Shown: in pieces, positions 8,602-18,147 of the stretch
Layout of the letters: the number at the start of each line of letters is the position of its first letter
Numbering within the stretch: position 1 is the first letter of the stretch
NCBI GenBank assembly: GCA_049840515.1
Contig: JASGKW010000005.1
Span: 1-64,000, forward strand
Origin: Muricomes sp049840515
GTDB taxonomy: Bacteria; Bacillota; Clostridia; Lachnospirales; Lachnospiraceae
Direction of reading: 5' to 3'
DNA: 64,000 nt
The notes under the pieces: model-generated
What the model was told of the DNA's origin: nothing
The model's input: the letters and a program-made list of their open reading frames with translations, nothing else
Database searches by the model: none
Position numbers and translations under genes: made by a program

Positions 8602-9606
8602 ATGTTGAAAGTAGGAGTGATTGGCTGCGGCGGTATGGGAAGAGACCATATCAAGCGTTTGACCAATAAGATTCAGGGCGCAGAGGTAGTTGCGGTTTCT
8701 GATGTTGTGGAAGAAAGTGCAAAAGAAGCTGCTAAAATCTGCAATGCGAAAGTTTATACGAATGAACTTGAATTGATTGCTGACCCGGAAGTAGAAGCAG
8801 TGTTTATTGTATCTCCCGGATTTGCTCACACTGAGCCGCTTTTGTCAGCAATTGAAGCGGGGAAGAGAGTCTTTTGTGAAAAGCCCCTGGCAACTACAGC
8901 GGCGGATTGTCTTAAAGTGGTAAATGCTGAGATTGCTTCCGGGAAGCACCTGATTCAGACTGGTTTCATGCGCCGCTATGACAAAGGGTACATGCAGGTA
9001 AAAGAAGCCCTGGATTCTGGAAACTATGGTGAACCGCTGATGCTTCACTGCACCCATCGCAATCCGGAAGTCGGTACAAATTATAACACTCCGATGGCAG
9101 TTCATGACACTGCAATCCATGAGATAGATGTACTGCACTGGCTGGTGGATGATGAGTATGAATCTGCTCAGGTGATTATGCCAAGAGTCACAAAATATTC
9201 CCACTCTGAACTTAGTGATCCTCAGATTATGCTCCTCAGGACCAAGAAAGGTGTTTGCATCGACGTGGAGGTATTTGTTAACTGCAAGTTTGGTTATGAC
9301 ATTAACTGTGAAGTGGTTTGCGAAGATGGCTCAATTAAAATGCCTGAGCCGGCTTACCCATATATCCGCAGGGATGCCAGACTTTCAACAACCATTGATA
9401 CCGACTGCTTTGTAAGATTTAAAGATGCCTATGATGTGGAGGTTCAGGACTGGGTTGATAAGGTCGGCGAGGGAATCATCAGCGGACCCACTGCATGGGA
9501 CGGATATCTGGCAGCAGTTACCGCTGACGCTTTGGTGAAAGCACAGGAGAGCGGAAAAATCGAACCAATTGTAACGGAAGTAGAAAAACCAGACTTTTAT
9601 AAATAA
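8602..9606 (+). CDS. iolG: Inositol 2-dehydrogenase (IolG)
   Basis: 334 residues, GFO/IDH/MocA family. IolG oxidises myo-inositol to scyllo-inosose (2-keto-myo-inositol) with NAD, the first step of inositol breakdown. The Rossmann loop is GCGGMG (residues 9-13 region). The catalytic triad known from Bacillus IolG is visible as Lys94 (FCEKPLAT), Asp169 and His173 (HDTAIHEIDVLHW). GFMRRYDKGY is also typical. Ribosome site AAGGAGGA precedes ATG 8602. It heads an operon with iolI, iolE, an isomerase paralogue and an importer. Of the three IolG-like genes here this is the one with a complete textbook active site. Confidence 0.9.
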   Translation: MLKVGVIGCGGMGRDHIKRLTNKIQGAEVVAVSDVVEESAKEAAKICNAKVYTNELELIADPEVEAVFIVSPGFAHTEPLLSAIEAGKRVFCEKPLATTAADCLKVVNAEIASGKHLIQTGFMRRYDKGYMQVKEALDSGNYGEPLMLHCTHRNPEVGTNYNTPMAVHDTAIHEIDVLHWLVDDEYESAQVIMPRVTKYSHSELSDPQIMLLRTKKGVCIDVEVFVNCKFGYDINCEVVCEDGSIKMPEPAYPYIRRDARLSTTIDTDCFVRFKDAYDVEVQDWVDKVGEGIISGPTAWDGYLAAVTADALVKAQESGKIEPIVTEVEKPDFYK

Positions 9607-9626
9607 AAAGAGGGGAGCCTTAGAAA

Positions 9627-10460
9627 ATGAAAATTGGATTTAACGAAGCAACAGCGCTGGAGTGCCAGGGACAGTCATTGATGGCAGATTTGGAAGCCTG
9701 CGAAAAAAATGGTTTTGATTATATTGAGATCCGCTTTGATTGTGTAAAAGATTATTTGCAGGATCATACACTGGAAGAATTGTCTGACTGGTTTAAGAAT
9801 CATAACCTGAAACCCTGGGCCTACAACACATTGATTTTCTTTAATCAGAGAGATGAGGCCGGAAAAAAAGAAATTGATGAAGAAACTGATTTTATTATCC
9901 AGGTGTGCCAGGCAATTGGAATGAAGATGCTGATTACGGTGCCTTCCTTTGATGTGAAAGATAAAACAATTTCTGAAATTAAGGAAGAGGCGGCAGAAAG
10001 ACTTCGTTACTTAAGTGACAAAGTGGGGGAGGATATCAAGATTTCCCTGGAGTTCTGCGGGGCACCCAATTGTTCCATTAACCAGTTTGGGACAGCTTAT
10101 GACGTAGTGAAAGCCGTTGACCGGGACAATGTGGGAGTGACTGTCGATACGTTCCATTTCCATGAAATGTGCTCAAAGCTTGAAGATTTGGAGGCGGCTG
10201 ACGGAAAGAAGATTTTTGCTTATCATTTAAATGACTGCGAAGATTTACCGTTGGGCTCTGCCGGTGATGATAAGAGACTCTGGCCGGGAGAGGGAGTTGT
10301 CAATCATGCCGGTATCGCCGCAGCTCTTAAAAAGATTGGATTTGACGGGGTTTGCACCATCGAAGAATTCCGTCCTGAATATTATGCTCTTCCCCATGCA
10401 GAAAATGTCAGGAAAGCGGCAGAGGTTACAAAGGCTTTTGTTCACAAATACTTTGGCTAG
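9627..10460 (+). CDS. iolI: 2-keto-myo-inositol isomerase (IolI)
   Basis: 277 residues. IolI interconverts keto-inositols (2-keto-myo-inositol and 1-keto-D-chiro-inositol), feeding D-chiro-inositol into the main pathway. The TIM barrel starts KIGFNEATALE, matching the Bacillus protein. The four metal ligands of Bacillus IolI fall at the same residue numbers here: Glu142 (SLEFCGAP), Asp174 (VDTFHFHE), His200 (FAYHLND) and Glu246 (TIEEFRPEYY). The length also matches (278 in Bacillus). It lies 20 bases after iolG and 14 before iolE, in the same operon. Confidence 0.9.
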   Translation: MKIGFNEATALECQGQSLMADLEACEKNGFDYIEIRFDCVKDYLQDHTLEELSDWFKNHNLKPWAYNTLIFFNQRDEAGKKEIDEETDFIIQVCQAIGMKMLITVPSFDVKDKTISEIKEEAAERLRYLSDKVGEDIKISLEFCGAPNCSINQFGTAYDVVKAVDRDNVGVTVDTFHFHEMCSKLEDLEAADGKKIFAYHLNDCEDLPLGSAGDDKRLWPGEGVVNHAGIAAALKKIGFDGVCTIEEFRPEYYALPHAENVRKAAEVTKAFVHKYFG

Positions 10461-10474
10461 ACGGGAGGCGCAAG

Positions 10475-11371
10475 ATGTTGGATCATAATAAAATTAAACT
10501 GGGAATCTCCCAAATAGGCTGGACCAACGATGATATGCCGGACCTGGGTAAAGAAAACACCTTTGAACAGACAATCAGTGAAATTGCCCTGGCAGGATTT
10601 AAGGCATCAGAAGTCGGAGCTAAATATCCTGCAGACCCGGCGGTGCTAAAAAAGGCAATGGATTTGCGCGGACTTACAATTTGCAATAGTTGGTTTTCCA
10701 CATTTTTGATTACCAGGCCCTATGAAGAGGTGGAAAAAGACTTTATAAAGCAGCTTGACTTTTTAAAGGCGGTGGGCGCCGATGTAATCGGTGTTTCTGA
10801 ACAGAGCCACAGTATTCAGGGTAAACTTGACCAGCCTATATGGGAAGGCAAGTATGTGATGAATGAAGAAGAGTGGAAGATGCTGACTGAGGGGCTTAAT
10901 AAATTAGGGAAGGCTGCGAAAGACAGAGGAATGAAGCTGACATTCCACCATCATATGGGGACCGTGGTTCAAACTGAGGAGGAAATCGACCGCTTTATGG
11001 AATTGGTTGACCCGGAATATGTCTTCCTGCTTTTTGACAGCGGACATTTGTCCTTTGCAGGAATCGACCCGGATAAGATTCTCAAAAAATACATAGACAG
11101 GGTACGGCATATTCATTTGAAAGACATTCGTCAGACAATGGTGGATAAATCAAAGGCGGAGCACTGGAGTTTCCTCAAAGGAGTCAGAGAAGGTGTCTTT
11201 ACTGTGCCGGGTGACGGAGATGTGGATTTTGAACCGCTGTTTCAGATTGTTGCCGAGTCAAATTACGAGGGATGGATGGTGGTGGAGGCCGAACAGGACC
11301 CGGCCAAAGCGAATCCCCTGGAATACGCCATCAAAGCCCGGAAATATATTGCCGAAAAGACGGGTCTGTAA
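10475..11371 (+). CDS. iolE: Inosose dehydratase (IolE), copy 1
   Basis: 298 residues. IolE removes water from 2-keto-myo-inositol to give the trihydroxycyclohexanedione that IolD cleaves. The start GISQIGWTNDDMPDLG is the signature opening of IolE. FHHHMGTVVQ, LLFDSGHLSFAG, RHIHLKDIR and MVVEAEQDP follow, giving the His, Asp and Glu residues of the metal site of this TIM-barrel family. The C-terminal YAIKARKYI is also typical. It is in the iolG-iolI operon with a start 14 bases after iolI. A second, clearly related copy is at 18148-19041. Confidence 0.9.
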   Translation: MLDHNKIKLGISQIGWTNDDMPDLGKENTFEQTISEIALAGFKASEVGAKYPADPAVLKKAMDLRGLTICNSWFSTFLITRPYEEVEKDFIKQLDFLKAVGADVIGVSEQSHSIQGKLDQPIWEGKYVMNEEEWKMLTEGLNKLGKAAKDRGMKLTFHHHMGTVVQTEEEIDRFMELVDPEYVFLLFDSGHLSFAGIDPDKILKKYIDRVRHIHLKDIRQTMVDKSKAEHWSFLKGVREGVFTVPGDGDVDFEPLFQIVAESNYEGWMVVEAEQDPAKANPLEYAIKARKYIAEKTGL

Positions 11372-11385
11372 GTGGAGGTGAAAAG

Positions 11386-12288
11386 ATGAAAATAGCATTT
11401 GATGTGGACGTGTTGGCAAAGCAGATGGATATCAACCGGATGGTCCACCAGGTGGCGGACTGGGGGTATAAGTATATCGAACAATCTCCCCATCCCCGGA
11501 TTAATCCTTTTTACAAGCATCCCCTGTTTTCTAAAGAGTGTGAGGCTGAGTACAAGAAGGCCTTAAAAGAAACTGGTGTGGAGCTGTCATCACTAATCGG
11601 AGTGTACCGCTGGTCAGGACCTGACGAGGAACAGAGGCAATTCGCAGTCAAGAACTGGAAGCGTCTGATTGAAATAGCTGTGGAGCTGGGCGTTTCGGTT
11701 ATTAATACGGAATTATCAGGTGACCCCAACCAGCAGGAAATCTGCAATGGAATGTGGTTTAAGTCGATGGAAGAGCTGCTGCCTGTTATAGAGAGGGAGG
11801 GCATCCGGATTGAAATTCAATCTCATCCCTATGACTTCTGCGAATTGAATAATGAGTGCTGCGATCTGGTAAAATCTTTCCGCTCCGATTATCTGAAATA
11901 TGTTTTTGCTACTGCTCATGGTTTCTTCTATGATCAGGGCAGGGGTGAGATGAGAAAGATGTTAGAGTATGCAGGAGAAGACTTATCCCACGTTTTATTT
12001 GCAGACACCTTTAACCAGGAACTGGATTGCCGCTATATCGTAAATCCGCCCTGGCTGAACAAACGCGGGGCAGCCGATGTGACTGTCCATCAGCATTTGG
12101 CTATGGGCGAGGGCGATGTAAACTTCGAGGAAATTTTTGATGTGTTAAGAGATATGAATTTCAAAGACCGCACCTTTAAAGTGGGGGGCGAGTCAATTGT
12201 AGCTGTTTCCTATTTCGGTTTTCCTGAGAAAATGAATAAGCAGGCTCCGGAAGCCAGAGAGCGTATTGAAAAGGAACTATTAAAATAG
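11386..12288 (+). CDS. TIM-barrel isomerase-like protein, copy 2
   Basis: 300 residues, start ATG 11386 behind GGAGGTG, opening with the same 50 or so residues as the gene at 6195 and differing only by scattered conservative changes later (for example CVYRWSGPTEE against GVYRWSGPDEE). Polar strand-end motifs NTELSGDPNQ, IEIQSHPYDF, FATAHGFFYD and VGGESIVAV are all kept, so both copies should be active. It follows iolE by 14 bases. Likely role is epimerisation or isomerisation of an inositol-derived keto compound, comparable in place to IolH; substrate unproven. Confidence 0.75.
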   Translation: MKIAFDVDVLAKQMDINRMVHQVADWGYKYIEQSPHPRINPFYKHPLFSKECEAEYKKALKETGVELSSLIGVYRWSGPDEEQRQFAVKNWKRLIEIAVELGVSVINTELSGDPNQQEICNGMWFKSMEELLPVIEREGIRIEIQSHPYDFCELNNECCDLVKSFRSDYLKYVFATAHGFFYDQGRGEMRKMLEYAGEDLSHVLFADTFNQELDCRYIVNPPWLNKRGAADVTVHQHLAMGEGDVNFEEIFDVLRDMNFKDRTFKVGGESIVAVSYFGFPEKMNKQAPEARERIEKELLK

Positions 12289-12338
12289 TAGTTATGCCGA
12301 GGGCATCAAAAATATAAAGGAAAAGGAAGGAAAAGAAA

Positions 12339-13376
12339 ATGAAAAAGATGAGAAAAATGTTGGCTGGTTTGTGTGCAATGGTGATGGTGGTCGGGTTACT
12401 GACAGCTTGCGGAGGCGGTGACAAGGATTCCGGCAGTAAGAGCGAAAGTGACAGTGGAAGCGGCGGCAGCGGTGAGTCTTCAAAATTAACCCTGATTATG
12501 TCCCAGAGAGATGAATGGCTCGGAGAAATGGAGCAGGCTGCTGTGAAAGAAGCAAAGGAAATGGGCATCAGCCTCAATACTGTTGACGCGCAGTCTGATA
12601 CCAGCAAAATGCTTCAGTTTATCGAAAGTGCAAAAAATGATGGTCAGAAAGCCGTTATTATTAACATGGTAGACCCGGAAACAGCAGAGCAGTGTGTGGA
12701 AGCTGCCGGTGATATGTATGTAGTTTTTGTAAACCGTTATCCTTCAGACGATTCTGTCCTGAATGAAAAGGTAGTTTATGTAGGCTCTGATGAGAGTACT
12801 TCTGGTTACTTCCAGGGTGAGTGGTTAGCAAAACACTTTAAAGAAGAAGGAAAGACTGAATTTAGCTATATTCTGCTCAATGGTATTTTAGGACAGACCT
12901 CCACTACTTTAAGAACTGAATCTCTGTTAAAAGGTCTGGAAGATAACGGCGTGAAAGGGGTAGAAGCGACAGCTCCGCTGGCAGCTGAATACCAGAGAGA
13001 AACTGCTCAGGATATGATTGCGCCGCTGTTAAAGACGACACAGTACGATGCGATTGTTTCCAACAATGATGCTATGGCTCTTGGCGCAATTGAAGCAATG
13101 ATTGATCAGGGCATAGACCCAACTACCGTGCCGATAGTAGGTATTGACGCTTCTCTGGACGGACGCCAGGCAGTAAAAGACGGCACTTTAGCTATGACAG
13201 TATTCCAGGATCCGAAAGGACAGGGAAAGGGAGCTTTGGTTGCAGCTAAAAATCTGATTGCAGGCAAACCAATTAACGATGGAACCGACTGGGAGCTTGA
13301 TGAAACTGGAAATATCTTATGGATTCCTTTTGAACCAGTGACAATTGATAATGTAGATGAGTATGACAACCGCTAA
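12339..13376 (+). CDS. Second sugar/cyclitol substrate-binding lipoprotein
   Basis: 345 residues. Signal peptide with lipobox LTAC, then a Gly/Ser/Asp-rich linker and a type-1 periplasmic-binding fold: TLIMSQRDEWLGEMEQAAV, VIINMVDPETAEQCVEAA, VYVGSDESTSGYFQGEWL, YDAIVSNNDAMALGAIEAM and VPIVGIDASLDGRQAV. Typical of galactose/ribose/inositol binding proteins (MglB-like). It delivers substrate to the ATPase and permease encoded directly downstream. It is only weakly similar to the binding protein at 3119, suggesting a different ligand. A GC-rich hairpin at 13401-13423 separates it from the ATPase gene. Confidence 0.9.
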   Translation: MKKMRKMLAGLCAMVMVVGLLTACGGGDKDSGSKSESDSGSGGSGESSKLTLIMSQRDEWLGEMEQAAVKEAKEMGISLNTVDAQSDTSKMLQFIESAKNDGQKAVIINMVDPETAEQCVEAAGDMYVVFVNRYPSDDSVLNEKVVYVGSDESTSGYFQGEWLAKHFKEEGKTEFSYILLNGILGQTSTTLRTESLLKGLEDNGVKGVEATAPLAAEYQRETAQDMIAPLLKTTQYDAIVSNNDAMALGAIEAMIDQGIDPTTVPIVGIDASLDGRQAVKDGTLAMTVFQDPKGQGKGALVAAKNLIAGKPINDGTDWELDETGNILWIPFEPVTIDNVDEYDNR

Positions 13377-13400
13377 TAGTGAAAGCAAAGCATGGGAGAC

Positions 13401-13423
13401 GGGGGAGAATTGATTTTTCCCCC
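13401..13423 (+). terminator. Intra-operon hairpin after binding-protein gene
   Basis: GGGGGA (13401-13406) pairs with TCCCCC (13418-13423), followed by ATTTTC. Such partial terminators after a binding-protein gene commonly leave more binding protein than transporter; that role here is inference. Confidence 0.5.
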
Positions 13424-13452
13424 ATTTTCAGTAAAAGAATGAGGTGAAGGTA

Positions 13453-14970
13453 TTGAGTGAAAAATACATTCTGGAAATGCAGGGAATTGTAAAGGAATTT
13501 CCCGGCGTGAAGGCCTTGAACGGAGTGCAGTTAAAGGTGCGGCCAGGTACCGTCCATACACTGATGGGGGAGAACGGGGCAGGGAAGTCAACTCTTATGA
13601 AATGTTTGATTGGGATGTACACTGCGAATGCAGGGACAATTACTTATAAAGGCAGAGCCGTAAAATATAAAACCACAGAAGAGGCATTAAATGATGGAAT
13701 TTCCATGATTCATCAGGAGCTGTCACCTGTGTTGGAGCGCTCGGTCAGCGAAAATGTCTGGCTGGGGCGGGAACCTAAAAAAGGAATTTTTATTGATTAC
13801 AAGAGAATGCGTCAGGACTGCCTGGAGTTATTCAGGAAAATGGGTGTAGATTTAAATCCTGATGAGAAGATGAAAAATCTTACCGTAGCCAAGATGCAGA
13901 TGGTAGAAATCGTGAAAGCTATCTCTTACAACTCTTCGATTGTTATTATGGATGAGCCAACTTCTGCTCTGACGGATTCTGAGGTAGAAGATTTGTTTCG
14001 GATTATCGCGGAACTTAAAGCAAAAGATGTGGCGGTTATCTACATTTCTCATAAGATGGATGAAATCTTTAGAATCAGTGATGATATTTCTGTTTTTCGT
14101 GACGGAACTTACATATCCACCGACCGTGCCTGTGATTTGACTCAGGATGAAGTTATCAAACGGATGGTAGGCAGAGAGATTACAGAGATGTTTCCCAAAC
14201 AGGAATATGAAATAGGTGAGGTTATTTTAAGAGTTGACAGACTAAGCTCCGGGAAAGCGGTAAAAGAAGTATCTTTTGAACTGCATAAGGGAGAAATCCT
14301 TGGTTTTGCCGGGCTGGTGGGTGCCGGACGCACCGAGACTATGGAAACGATTTTCGGAATGCGCCCGAAAACCGGAGGGGCGGTTTATGTCAATGGGAAA
14401 GAGGTTCATATCAAAAGCCCGGAGGATGCCGCTGCCAACAAGATTGCCCTGCTGACGGAGGACCGGAGAGGGAATGGTATCCTCGGCATCCTGAGTGTTA
14501 AGTTTAATACAGTGGTTGCTAATTTGAAGGCTTATGGTTTTCCTGTTGATTCCAAAAAGATGGCGGCAGACACACAGGAGTACATCAACAGGCTGAGTAT
14601 TAAGACGCCCGGTATGGAGGCCCGGATTCAGGATTTGTCCGGGGGAAACCAGCAGAAAGTATTGCTCGCGCGCTGGCTGCTGACGGACCCGGATATTTTG
14701 ATTGTGGATGAGCCTACCCGTGGAATTGATGTGGGTGCAAAGGCGGAGATTCACCGTATTATTTCTGAACTGGCAAAGGCAGGGAAAGCAATTATCGTCG
14801 TATCATCAGAGCTGCCGGAGGTTATGGGTGTATCCGACCGGGTGGTGATTATGCATGAAGGCAGAGTAACCGGTATCCTTGACCGCTGCAATTTATCTCA
14901 GGAATTAATTATGAAATATGCGACAAAAGAAAAAGTCGAGAGCAAATCCATGGTTCAGGAGGGTGAATAA
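13453..14970 (+). CDS. Second ribose/inositol-type ABC importer ATPase (RbsA family)
   Basis: About 505 residues, two fused ABC domains. Domain 1: GENGAGKST and Walker B IVIMDEPTSALTD. Domain 2: GLVGAGRTE, signature LSGGNQQKVLLARWL and ILIVDEPTRGIDVGAKAEI. The C-loop of domain 1 is degenerate, as usual in RbsA/MglA proteins. I prefer TTG 13453 because GAGGTGAAGG (13441-13450) is the ribosome site; the in-frame GTG at 13444 lies inside that site. It is the intact paralogue of the broken gene at 561 and works with the permease at 14971 and binding protein at 12339. Confidence 0.88.
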   Translation: MSEKYILEMQGIVKEFPGVKALNGVQLKVRPGTVHTLMGENGAGKSTLMKCLIGMYTANAGTITYKGRAVKYKTTEEALNDGISMIHQELSPVLERSVSENVWLGREPKKGIFIDYKRMRQDCLELFRKMGVDLNPDEKMKNLTVAKMQMVEIVKAISYNSSIVIMDEPTSALTDSEVEDLFRIIAELKAKDVAVIYISHKMDEIFRISDDISVFRDGTYISTDRACDLTQDEVIKRMVGREITEMFPKQEYEIGEVILRVDRLSSGKAVKEVSFELHKGEILGFAGLVGAGRTETMETIFGMRPKTGGAVYVNGKEVHIKSPEDAAANKIALLTEDRRGNGILGILSVKFNTVVANLKAYGFPVDSKKMAADTQEYINRLSIKTPGMEARIQDLSGGNQQKVLLARWLLTDPDILIVDEPTRGIDVGAKAEIHRIISELAKAGKAIIVVSSELPEVMGVSDRVVIMHEGRVTGILDRCNLSQELIMKYATKEKVESKSMVQEGE

Positions 14971-15948
14971 GTGAGTATTCAGAGAAAAAAATTTTTATCG
15001 GATAATATGATTTGGCTGGTTTTAATCGTATTAGTTATTGTTATGTCCATTGCAAACCGTAATTTCGCCACGGTGTCAAACCTGACAACATTATTGACTG
15101 GAGAAGCAATCAAGGGGATTATGGCCTTTGGCGTGGCTTTTGCCATCCTGACCAAGGGGATTGATCTTTCTCTGGGCGCAGTGGCAGCTTTGGTTGGGGC
15201 AGTCAGCGGAGCTTTAGTGCAGCCCACGGATTTCACCATGAGAGCCCTCTCAAGCGGAGCAAGGCTTCCGGCACCTGCAGCAATTCTGATTGGGTTATTG
15301 CTGGGAGCGGCAATCGGCGGCTGTATAGGAGCTATCATTGCTTACACAGAAATTCCGGCATTTATCGCTACTTTGGGTGCCCAGCTTATATGCCGGGCGG
15401 CTGCAAAAATGTTTTCCAACAGGCCGGTTTCAAAGCTTTCTGACGATTATCGTTTTTGGGGGAGCGGACGAGTATTTGGAATACCGATGATAGTTATCGT
15501 CTTCATCATTATAGCAGTTCTTTCCTGGTTCATACTGGTTCACACTCGTTTTGGCAAGAGTCTTTATGCTATCGGTGCAAATCCTCAGGCTGCCAAAGTG
15601 GCGGGTATTAACGTTAATGTAAACCTGATTAAGGTTTATGTCTGGTGTTCCCTGATGGCGGCTCTTGGCGGCGTATTGCTGGCCGGACGTTCCGGCTCTT
15701 CAGACCCTTCTACTTCAGGTCTTAACTATGAGCTTGACGCAATTGCCGCAGCTACGGTCGGAGGTACTTCCCACACCGGAGGTGTGTGTTCAGTGACCGG
15801 AGTCATCGCGGGAATCCTGATTTTGGGAGTAATCAACAACGGGTTGGTGCTGATGGGCGTAGATGATAATATGACCAATATCTTAAAAGGTGTTATCATT
15901 ATTGGTTCGGTAGTATTAGATATGCGCAAGAATATAAAGAAAGTATGA
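14971..15948 (+). CDS. Second ribose-type ABC importer permease (RbsC family)
   Basis: 325 residues, about ten hydrophobic segments. It begins with GTG directly after the TAA of the ATPase gene, so the two are coupled. Family motifs: LTKGIDLSLGAVAALVGA, IPAFIATLGAQLICRA, and the glycine-rich AAATVGGTSHTGGVCSVTG. Last gene of the iolG-iolI-iolE importer operon. Probably carries a cyclitol, by context. A strong bidirectional terminator follows. Confidence 0.9.
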   Translation: MSIQRKKFLSDNMIWLVLIVLVIVMSIANRNFATVSNLTTLLTGEAIKGIMAFGVAFAILTKGIDLSLGAVAALVGAVSGALVQPTDFTMRALSSGARLPAPAAILIGLLLGAAIGGCIGAIIAYTEIPAFIATLGAQLICRAAAKMFSNRPVSKLSDDYRFWGSGRVFGIPMIVIVFIIIAVLSWFILVHTRFGKSLYAIGANPQAAKVAGINVNVNLIKVYVWCSLMAALGGVLLAGRSGSSDPSTSGLNYELDAIAAATVGGTSHTGGVCSVTGVIAGILILGVINNGLVLMGVDDNMTNILKGVIIIGSVVLDMRKNIKKV

Positions 15949-15953
15949 TAAGG

Positions 15954-15999
15954 TGGCGTTCTTAGCTGTAGTGATTGTCTCACATAGGTAAGAACGCCA
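15954..15999. terminator. Bidirectional terminator between convergent importer and AraC genes
   Basis: TGGCGTTCTTA (15954-15964) and TAAGAACGCCA (15989-15999) are perfect inverted arms between two convergent genes. Confidence 0.75.
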
Positions 16000-16842
16000 T
16001 TATTTCCACAGGGAGCGGTACTGAAGGGGAGTCATGTTTTCCAGCTTGCGGAAGTTATAGATGAAGTGTGAGGTGTTGCAAAATCCACATGCTTCACCGA
16101 TGTTCTCAATACTGGCGGCGGTGGTGCTGAGCATTTTCTTGGCGTGTCCGATACGAAGCTGAAGCAGATAGCGGTGGGGAGTGACCTGGTAAACCTCCTT
16201 AAACTTACGTAAATAGTAATGGATGCTTAGGGAGGCATTGCCGGCGAGCTGATTCAGAGAAAGGCTGCTTTGCCCCAGATGCTCTTCCATATATTGAACG
16301 GTATCCTCCAGTAACAGCTCCAGATTTCCCTTTTCCTGTTCACTGTTCAGTTCTGCCAATTGCGTTAACAGGCGCTGGAGGGAAAGAGCCGTGGTATGAG
16401 GGGAGGTATTTGCCTGCTTCACATTTCTGATAATGCGCTCGCAGCAGTGCTCAATTTCGGAGGTTAGATTCTGCGGATAAAAAATACAGCCGTGGTGTTT
16501 CAATAACAGATTGGTGTAGGCTGTACTGCTGTTCCCGGTTAAGTGGAACCAACGCATCCGCAGGCTGTCGGTGCAGGAATAATAACAATGGGGTTCCCGG
16601 CAGTCTAACAGCACCAGACTCCCGGCAGGTGCCTTTTTCTCTTCACCCCGGTATCTGACCATCAGACTGCCCTTATCTACAATGATTACATGACAGGTGT
16701 CAAGCCATTCCCGTTCCACAATATAATTCTGGTCGCAGTGATAAATCCCGGCATGAGGAATATAATAGAGATTTTCTTTCGTAAAAGGGTCCGGTTCATA
16801 ATAAAAACGTTCTGAATCTTTTAGTACACCAACATCTTTCAT
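16000..16842 (-). CDS. AraC-family transcriptional regulator
   Basis: 280 residues from the ATG at 16842, which lies seven bases from GGAGG (16850-16854 on the opposite strand). The N-terminal half is a cupin-like sensor (HAGIYHCDQNYIVERE, GSLVLLDCREPH). The C-terminal 95 residues are two AraC helix-turn-helices: LSLNQLAGNASLSIHYYLRKFKEVYQVTPHRYL split over the first, and SIENIGEACGFCNTSHFIYNFRKLENMTPLQYR for the second. It is divergent from the dehydrogenase operon at 17006 and probably activates it in response to a sugar or cyclitol. The 130-base gap between them must hold both promoters. Confidence 0.88.
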   Translation of the reverse strand: MKDVGVLKDSERFYYEPDPFTKENLYYIPHAGIYHCDQNYIVEREWLDTCHVIIVDKGSLMVRYRGEEKKAPAGSLVLLDCREPHCYYSCTDSLRMRWFHLTGNSSTAYTNLLLKHHGCIFYPQNLTSEIEHCCERIIRNVKQANTSPHTTALSLQRLLTQLAELNSEQEKGNLELLLEDTVQYMEEHLGQSSLSLNQLAGNASLSIHYYLRKFKEVYQVTPHRYLLQLRIGHAKKMLSTTAASIENIGEACGFCNTSHFIYNFRKLENMTPLQYRSLWK

Positions 16843-17005
16843 TTTCATTCCTCCATAAGTCAATTTTATGTTATTTTATGACAAGAATATGTAGTGATAA
16901 TTACTAACTAATATTATATTATGTGGGAAAGAACCTGTCAAACGGAAGCTGTTATGGCAGGGATTATAAGGTTAATTTTAAATTATTTTTATGGAGGACA
17001 AGAAA

Positions 17006-18133
17006 ATGAAAGAAACGAAAATTGGACTGATTGGCGCTGGCTGGATGGGGCGCGCCCACACGGTGGCTTTCCACCATGCCGGAATGATTTTTGGGGATGA
17101 TTTACCAGTTTTTGAGGTGATTGCGGATGCTCACGAGGAACAGGTGAAGGAGGCGGCGAGGTCAATGGGGTATAAACGTTACACTACCGACTGGCGTGCG
17201 GTGGTGAGCGACCCTTATGTTACACTGGTCGATGTGGCCACCCCCAATAACATGCATTTTGAAATGGTTAAGGCGGCCCTGGAAAACGGAAAGCATGTCT
17301 TTTGTGAGAAACCCTTATCCCTCTCCGGCGAGGAATCAGAAATCCTGGCAAAGCTGGCCAAAGAAAAAGGGGTAGTGAATTATTGTGGTTTCTCTAATTT
17401 GATGAATCCGGCAACTCAATATGTTAAGGAGCTGGTGGAAACAGGGGAACTTGGTGAGATTATGCGGATTCATGCGACTTATGACCAGGATATGCTGCTT
17501 GACCCCGAACTGCCCCTGACCTGGCGCCATGTAAAAGAGACTGCCGGCTCCGGAGCTCTGGGTGATTTGTGCAGCCATCTGTTATCTGTATCCCAGTTGA
17601 TTCTTGGGGATATCAAAGAGGTTATCGGCATTGATTCGGTTGTAGTTCCCAGGCGTCCGATTGCAGGCAGTGACAAAACAGGTGAAGTTGAAAATGATGA
17701 TATTATCACGTTCCTGGTGAAGTATAAAAACGGAGTTATCGGTGATTTTTCCTCATCCAGAGTTGCCACAGGCCGGAAGAATTACTTCTATTATGAAATC
17801 CAGGGCACAAAAGGCACAGTGGTCTATGATTTGGAGCGGATGTGCGAAGTACAGGTCTATTTTAAAGAGGATGCGGATAAGAAAAAGGGGCGCGACAGTG
17901 GTTTTCGCACAGTGCTGTTAAACCCGCAGCATAAAGGTTTCCGGTATTTTCAGCCTGCCGGGGGGCTTGCCATTGGCTTTGATGATATGAAAATATTGCA
18001 GGCACACGAATTAATACAGGCGATGAAGGGCGGCGGGTATGCGGCGGATTTTGCCATGGCAGCCAAGGTGGATGGCGTAGCCAGCGCTGTTCTTAGGTCA
18101 CTTGAGAGCAGAACATGGGAAGAATGCTTATAG
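17006..18133 (+). CDS. GFO/IDH/MocA dehydrogenase, levoglucosan/inositol dehydrogenase-like
   Basis: 375 residues from ATG 17006, eight bases behind GGAGG. Rossmann motif GAGWMGRAH, then ATPNNMHFEMV and FCEKPLSLSGEE with the catalytic lysine. The segment DPELPLTWRHVKETAGSGALGDLCSHL closely recalls levoglucosan dehydrogenase and related enzymes that oxidise C3 of sugars and inositols. It is longer than the IolG proteins. First gene of module C, followed 14 bases later by iolE copy 2. Substrate probably a cyclitol or glycoside; not provable here. Confidence 0.82.
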   Translation: MKETKIGLIGAGWMGRAHTVAFHHAGMIFGDDLPVFEVIADAHEEQVKEAARSMGYKRYTTDWRAVVSDPYVTLVDVATPNNMHFEMVKAALENGKHVFCEKPLSLSGEESEILAKLAKEKGVVNYCGFSNLMNPATQYVKELVETGELGEIMRIHATYDQDMLLDPELPLTWRHVKETAGSGALGDLCSHLLSVSQLILGDIKEVIGIDSVVVPRRPIAGSDKTGEVENDDIITFLVKYKNGVIGDFSSSRVATGRKNYFYYEIQGTKGTVVYDLERMCEVQVYFKEDADKKKGRDSGFRTVLLNPQHKGFRYFQPAGGLAIGFDDMKILQAHELIQAMKGGGYAADFAMAAKVDGVASAVLRSLESRTWEECL

Positions 18134-18147
18134 CAGGGGGTGTTTAA